DNA of 9,168 nucleotides. Origin: an uncultured bacterium. GTDB taxonomy: Bacteria > Cyanobacteriota > Vampirovibrionia > Gastranaerophilales > Gastranaerophilaceae. Both the position numbers and the translations under genes were made by a program. The notes beneath the pieces were generated by a model. It was not told the origin of the DNA. It saw only the letters and a list, made by a program, of their open reading frames with translations, and did no database searches. Within the stretch, counting starts at the first letter, position 1, and each line of letters opens with the position of its first letter. The stretch spans positions 1 to 9,168 of the forward strand of contig OMVC01000071.1 of NCBI GenBank assembly GCA_900314375.1, in the 5' to 3' direction. This document shows, one piece after another, positions 6,801-9,168 of the stretch.

Positions 6801-8962
6801 GTAGATTTCAAAAAGGCGAAGCCATTGCGAGCGCCGCAACAAGAACAGCCAAAGCAGTAAATCGCGGAGTTCAAATTGGTTCACAAATGCTAAATGCCGG
6901 AGTCGCAACCGCAGGTGTTGATTTAAGTGACGGCAAATCTGTAAAAGAAACAACTAAAAAAGCATTAATGAATATGTCATTTGCCGGCGTTGGTGCATCG
7001 TCAAGCATACTTGCTCCGAAATTAATGCAGGCGTTTGGTATTGCAGATAAAGCATTAGCTACTGAAATTGCCGAAGAAATAATCAATGCAGCAGGCTCTT
7101 ATGGAGTTACAAAACTTGAAGGCGGGGAATACGGTTCAACCGACGCATTTGTTGACTTCGCATCAGGCTTAATAATGGCAAGAATTTCGCATATAAAAAT
7201 GGGATCAACACATGCTGATGCGCATGTATCAACTCATACCCCAACTCCAACTATAACACCTGATGCAGCAGTTGGGTTAAATACACTGGATAATGCAGTA
7301 AAAGGCGGTTCTTCAGGCGGTAAATTCAGTGCACAAAAATTAGAACAGGCTGTTGATGAAATTACGGCAGAACTTCAACAAGGCGCGACACCACAGCGTG
7401 CTGCAGATTTGTATATGGAAGGCGCAACCCATGGTGCGCAAAGTCGAGCACAAGGCAAAGAATTCCAAAGAACAGTTGCAGAAAATTCAGGATTTGAAAT
7501 TCAAGACGGAAAAAGAATCGCAACAACTCCGGAAGGTCAAGCTGTTGTTGATGAAATCAACCAACGTGTAGCACAACGCGCCGACGTTATTTTACATAGT
7601 GAGACCAGAGGCCCGCTTTCTCCAAGCGATGCAGTAATGCTAAATGATCATATAACACACAATTTAGATACTCCTGAAGCTATAATGCAGTTTAAAGAAG
7701 AACTTACAGCCAGCTATGCGGGACATCATGCGCAAATCCAAGGTGTTGATCAAGTTGATAAGGTTATTCAATTCGCTGATAAAAAATTAAATGCATTAAA
7801 AGCTCAAAAAGCAAATATTGATGAAGTAATCGGTATGATGGTTCCTGGCAAAGGTATGGATGCGCAAGCTCTTGCTTCGGCTAAAGGAGTTATGGCAAAT
7901 CCGGCATCAACATTAGAAGATTTGCAATCATTAAGAGATGCTGTCGCTAAAACGAAAAAATTTGATGCACAAAAGAAATTATTAAAAGATTTAGATGCAA
8001 AAATTGCGGAAATGAAACAATCTCCGCTGACCCCTCAAGGAGCAAAAGTTAATGATGAAGCAGATTTAGGAGCACAAGATGTTGTTTCAGACAGGAAAGT
8101 ATCATCTGAAACAGAAGTTAAAACAGAGAAAGCTACTACACAGGCAAAAGCAGAAGCAGAAGTAGAAGCAAAAGCTGAAGCAGAAGAGGGGCACGACGTT
8201 CAAGGAACTGCCGATAAGAAAACATTTATCTCTCCGGAACTACAACAGATGATTGAAAATATACCTTGCTTACAATCTTTCAAAAACACAAATGATAAAT
8301 TTTATAATGAAACCATAGAAAAAATAAAAGAAGCTGTTACTAAAAATGCAAACGGAAATGAAGAAATTATCAAAAGAAGGATTCAAACACTAGATAAAGA
8401 TGTTATAGGTGATTATATCATTCACCTCAATACCAAAAATATCGATATAATACTAGACAATATACCTATTATAAAAGAGATTCGCTCAAATATATTAGAT
8501 CACTTTTATTGGAATACAGGAGAAGTAATAAGCGGTATTAACAAAGATAATTTGCAATCAATACTTGAAGCCTCCCGTAAAATACAATCAGGTGATACAG
8601 ATGCATTACAGTATCTGCATTATATAAATTATTCAAATCATCCACACAAAGTAGTATATTCCGGCGAAACGGCTGAAGTAGATACCAGACAAATAATGTA
8701 TTTGCTATCAGCAAGAGACTCAAACGATGATTTAATTTTTGATAGAGAAATATCAAAAGTATTCTCATCACAAATTGATATGACAGAGAAAAAAGCATAC
8801 GGCAGGAGTTTTGCAGGAATTCTGGACCAAAAGCCTGAGCTACTGGATATTGTAAGCGCAACACAAGGTATGGATTCTAAAGCATACACAGATTATATAG
8901 AGAACTTGATTAATCAAGGAGCTCTTCCTGAAAAAAATGAGCATAAAGCAATTTGCACCTGA
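3839..8962 (+). CDS. Giant modular EF-hand / YD-like repeat / LysM-like protein, frame broken near 3' end
   Basis: The open frame codes for 1707 residues. ATG at 3839 is chosen for AAGGGA five bases upstream. Domains in order: a polar N-terminus without signal peptide; an EF-hand pair with loops D40-E51 (DLDHNGVIDAEE, canonical) and D59-E70 (Asp instead of Gly at loop position 6), likely binding calcium; a Thr/Asn-rich beta region, about 112-387, with YD/RHS-like units around aromatics 119, 174, 203, 256, 279, 327 and 371; a LysM-like domain, about 388-433, ending VVIPGE; a charged helix, about 436-483; helical blocks to about 930; an Ala/Gly-rich hydrophobic region, about 931-1115; a Thr/Pro linker, about 1120-1147; more helices; an Ala/Glu/Lys run, about 1436-1450; and a helical C-terminal domain from about 1460. 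The architecture suggests a secreted or surface, wall-associated protein, perhaps toxin- or translocator-like, but no catalytic domain is recognised. The last residues (HKAICT) are probably out of frame; see 8931-8937. Confidence 0.88.
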   Translation: MDVGKVSRRKVQLQNLQNAQVIEKSKGMSDADKSIFDKLDLDHNGVIDAEELNALTGADKNGNDKLSRSEVKKFLKEHNLNLKNKDVIEFLNRYGIKADEIESAITSGEGADKKVTINYGDNNGTKTINADGSYETDKTDADNQEVKTSYTKEGVKTQETVVSADKKLTTLTNYEQDGTTPSQKVETTINDEGETSSVSTTTYNDGKISKNVTDDKTNQTVTTTDYVLNGAGSEIPEKKVIVSSNPENTFEQTTTFENGVQKQQVTHNTSQNYEQTINYDAEGNQISRTYSQGTATSNYETINGKEYLMHKEEKLNNDAVRKYDYKYDDNGSEETITEPDGAKTCNVSNLEGHKLSQTKIDNKGKQTAAIYDGNGNTVAFERNGQQIQIAFQNRMSVQQFCNQFGCSVADFKAANGGKTKFTPGETVVIPGEIAADNKKLQSLKTGQEARAEFEKDEQIRAEAKARREREEAILKELGMTKRATGEVKAHYRNTHNETITLKKVAEAEKGRSICVDKNGNYIVVAQDGVILKSDYVKNPEKYEQAQKYNENVKTRRNAENLAQQFYKIADDNSGTSSMKKMQELLDKNINSKNIVAFLDAYDREKTRQGDSSIIDTVTSEIGAGGTKQQRQVLMSIMNNLCAAAKEAGVSDGDIKKAKKDFESSLNKEFNAVLRRTNPKDMEKAIDFLRGAIASRANGGGQISEQDAIEQFNSAFGTENETAQKDYSQARENEGWTAKVGDTVCGWFGCNTIADMDKKLGANAAAVKKLAGSKTEAEFKKNYKEIFGIDFDKNKIAARQTAIDKYNLAQNCNSTIQMTNKALKASGSYSGLRASLKSNFKYDDALIDQIIQNYANQSGKTTLSDEDKKQLLVQFLQDTKSNASQNFIKASGGKTLEQMAKDVDLITKSAFGTNDIVKDVIQFNENQQTTEMVTEAAFEIAGTVALQFVPGLGQVAAARLAVSAARWGTKAVKVVNFATRAEKVFATVSRFQKGEAIASAATRTAKAVNRGVQIGSQMLNAGVATAGVDLSDGKSVKETTKKALMNMSFAGVGASSSILAPKLMQAFGIADKALATEIAEEIINAAGSYGVTKLEGGEYGSTDAFVDFASGLIMARISHIKMGSTHADAHVSTHTPTPTITPDAAVGLNTLDNAVKGGSSGGKFSAQKLEQAVDEITAELQQGATPQRAADLYMEGATHGAQSRAQGKEFQRTVAENSGFEIQDGKRIATTPEGQAVVDEINQRVAQRADVILHSETRGPLSPSDAVMLNDHITHNLDTPEAIMQFKEELTASYAGHHAQIQGVDQVDKVIQFADKKLNALKAQKANIDEVIGMMVPGKGMDAQALASAKGVMANPASTLEDLQSLRDAVAKTKKFDAQKKLLKDLDAKIAEMKQSPLTPQGAKVNDEADLGAQDVVSDRKVSSETEVKTEKATTQAKAEAEVEAKAEAEEGHDVQGTADKKTFISPELQQMIENIPCLQSFKNTNDKFYNETIEKIKEAVTKNANGNEEIIKRRIQTLDKDVIGDYIIHLNTKNIDIILDNIPIIKEIRSNILDHFYWNTGEVISGINKDNLQSILEASRKIQSGDTDALQYLHYINYSNHPHKVVYSGETAEVDTRQIMYLLSARDSNDDLIFDREISKVFSSQIDMTEKKAYGRSFAGILDQKPELLDIVSATQGMDSKAYTDYIENLINQGALPEKNEHKAICT
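8144..8188 (+). repeat. Ala/Glu/Lys low-complexity linker in the giant protein
   Basis: Residues about 1436-1450 read AKAEAEVEAKAEAEE, encoded by imperfect GCA-AAA/GAA triplet alternation. It would be a charged single helix or flexible spacer between the helical block and the C-terminal domain. It resembles in composition the AEEAKK array at the window end. Confidence 0.65.
8931..8937 (+). other. A7 tract at the frame break of the giant gene
   Basis: Seven adenines occur at the point where coding sense passes from the giant frame to the +1 frame. In the original frame TGA occurs at 8960, 8966 and 8975, while the +1 frame is open to the end of the window. Removing one A joins ALPEK to MSIKQFAPDPDVVE without interruption. 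It may be a mutation, a sequencing or assembly error, phase variation or slippage. Confidence 0.7.
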
Positions 8963-9168
8963 CCCTGACGTAGTTGAAGCCACTACAGCAGTAAATGCTC
9001 ATTTATATATGAAAAAACAATCCGCAAACACAAATGTTGAAGATACAGTCAACACAAGGACTGAAACTCGTAAAGCTGAAGAAGCAAAGAAAACCGAAGA
9101 AGCAAAGAAAGCTGAAGAAGCAAAGAAAGCCGAAGAAGCAAAGAAAGCCGAAGAAGCAAAGAAAGCCG
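8937..9168 (+). CDS. Probable continuation of the giant protein in the +1 frame, 3'-truncated
   Basis: The frame is open for 77 codons to the window end, beginning MSIKQFAPDPDVVE and passing through MKKQSANTNVEDTV into a KAEEAKK-type charged repeat. Composition (Ala, Glu, Lys, Asn, Thr) matches the upstream giant protein, so I read it as that protein's continuation after a one-base frame break. It could instead be a separate gene starting at ATG 8937 and overlapping the giant frame by 26 bases. AAGGAG at 8916-8921 is present, but its 15-base spacing is long for initiation. The end of the gene is not in the window. Confidence 0.65.
   Translation, partial: MSIKQFAPDPDVVEATTAVNAHLYMKKQSANTNVEDTVNTRTETRKAEEAKKTEEAKKAEEAKKAEEAKKAEEAKKA
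9075..9168 (+). repeat. 18-bp tandem repeat coding AEEAKK, at least five copies
   Basis: Units start at 9075, 9093, 9111, 9129 and 9147, with a sixth cut by the window end. Each is a variable first codon (GCT, ACC, GCT, GCC, GCC) followed by an invariant GAAGAAGCAAAGAAA. The peptide is (A/T)EEAKK, a TolA-like charged helix. Near-identity in DNA points to recent copy-number change. Confidence 0.9.

Noticed and set aside
2512..8962. TTTGCACCTG shared by 2517-2526 and 8953-8962, at the start of the HEAT-like gene and at the frame break
   Set aside because: A single ten-base match with no extension on either side and different coding context; expected by chance in a window this size.
8938..8980. 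TGA recoded as an amino acid, which would let the giant frame read on
   Set aside because: Tryptophan is TGG throughout, and the original frame after the tract has clustered TGA codons and loses the protein's composition, whereas the +1 frame is sensible. A frame break explains it better.
9075..9168. CRISPR-like or intergenic satellite array at the window end
   Set aside because: The 18-bp units are head to tail without spacers and keep an open frame coding AEEAKK; it is a coding repeat.

Overview
The window comes from an AT-rich bacterium using the standard genetic code, with clear Shine-Dalgarno sites and short intergenic gaps. The FlhA type, the unusual non-Sec N-termini and a very large EF-hand/LysM protein resemble gut Gastranaerophilales (Vampirovibrionia/Melainabacteria, the non-photosynthetic sister group of Cyanobacteria). 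That placement is from memory of protein style, not a search, and I hold it at about 50-60%.

Layout. (1) 1-1797, +: the 3' six-sevenths of flhA, the inner-membrane export gate of the flagellar type III secretion system; its N-terminus lies before the window. (2) 1804-2523, -: a HEAT-like helical-repeat protein, convergent with flhA and only 6 bp away. (3) 2524-2640: a divergent, very AT-rich promoter region. (4) 2641-2826, +: a 61-residue basic protein of unknown role. (5) 2928-3680, +: a CHAP-type cysteine amidase/peptidase with a strange Phe/Pro/Asn-rich N-terminal tail, closed by a textbook intrinsic terminator at 3704-3733. (6) 3839-8962, +: a giant modular protein (EF-hand pair, YD/RHS-like beta repeats, LysM-like domain, helical blocks, Ala/Gly-rich hydrophobic centre, charged linker, helical C-terminal domain). 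Its frame closes just after an A7 tract, while the +1 frame runs open to the window end and into an AEEAKK repeat. The protein is therefore probably longer than its uninterrupted frame.

How they may work together (inference): the CHAP enzyme and the LysM-containing giant both point to peptidoglycan, and neither has a Sec signal peptide. An FlhA-type export gate is encoded nearby, so type III (flagellar-type) export of one or both is worth testing, but the window does not prove it. The HEAT-like protein and the 61-residue protein cannot be tied to this. No tRNA, rRNA, CRISPR array, insertion sequence or attachment site was seen, and no stretch over 300 bases lacks a gene. The most notable signals are the frame break at 8931-8937, the domain architecture of the giant protein, and the four-copy proline pentapeptide repeat in the CHAP protein.
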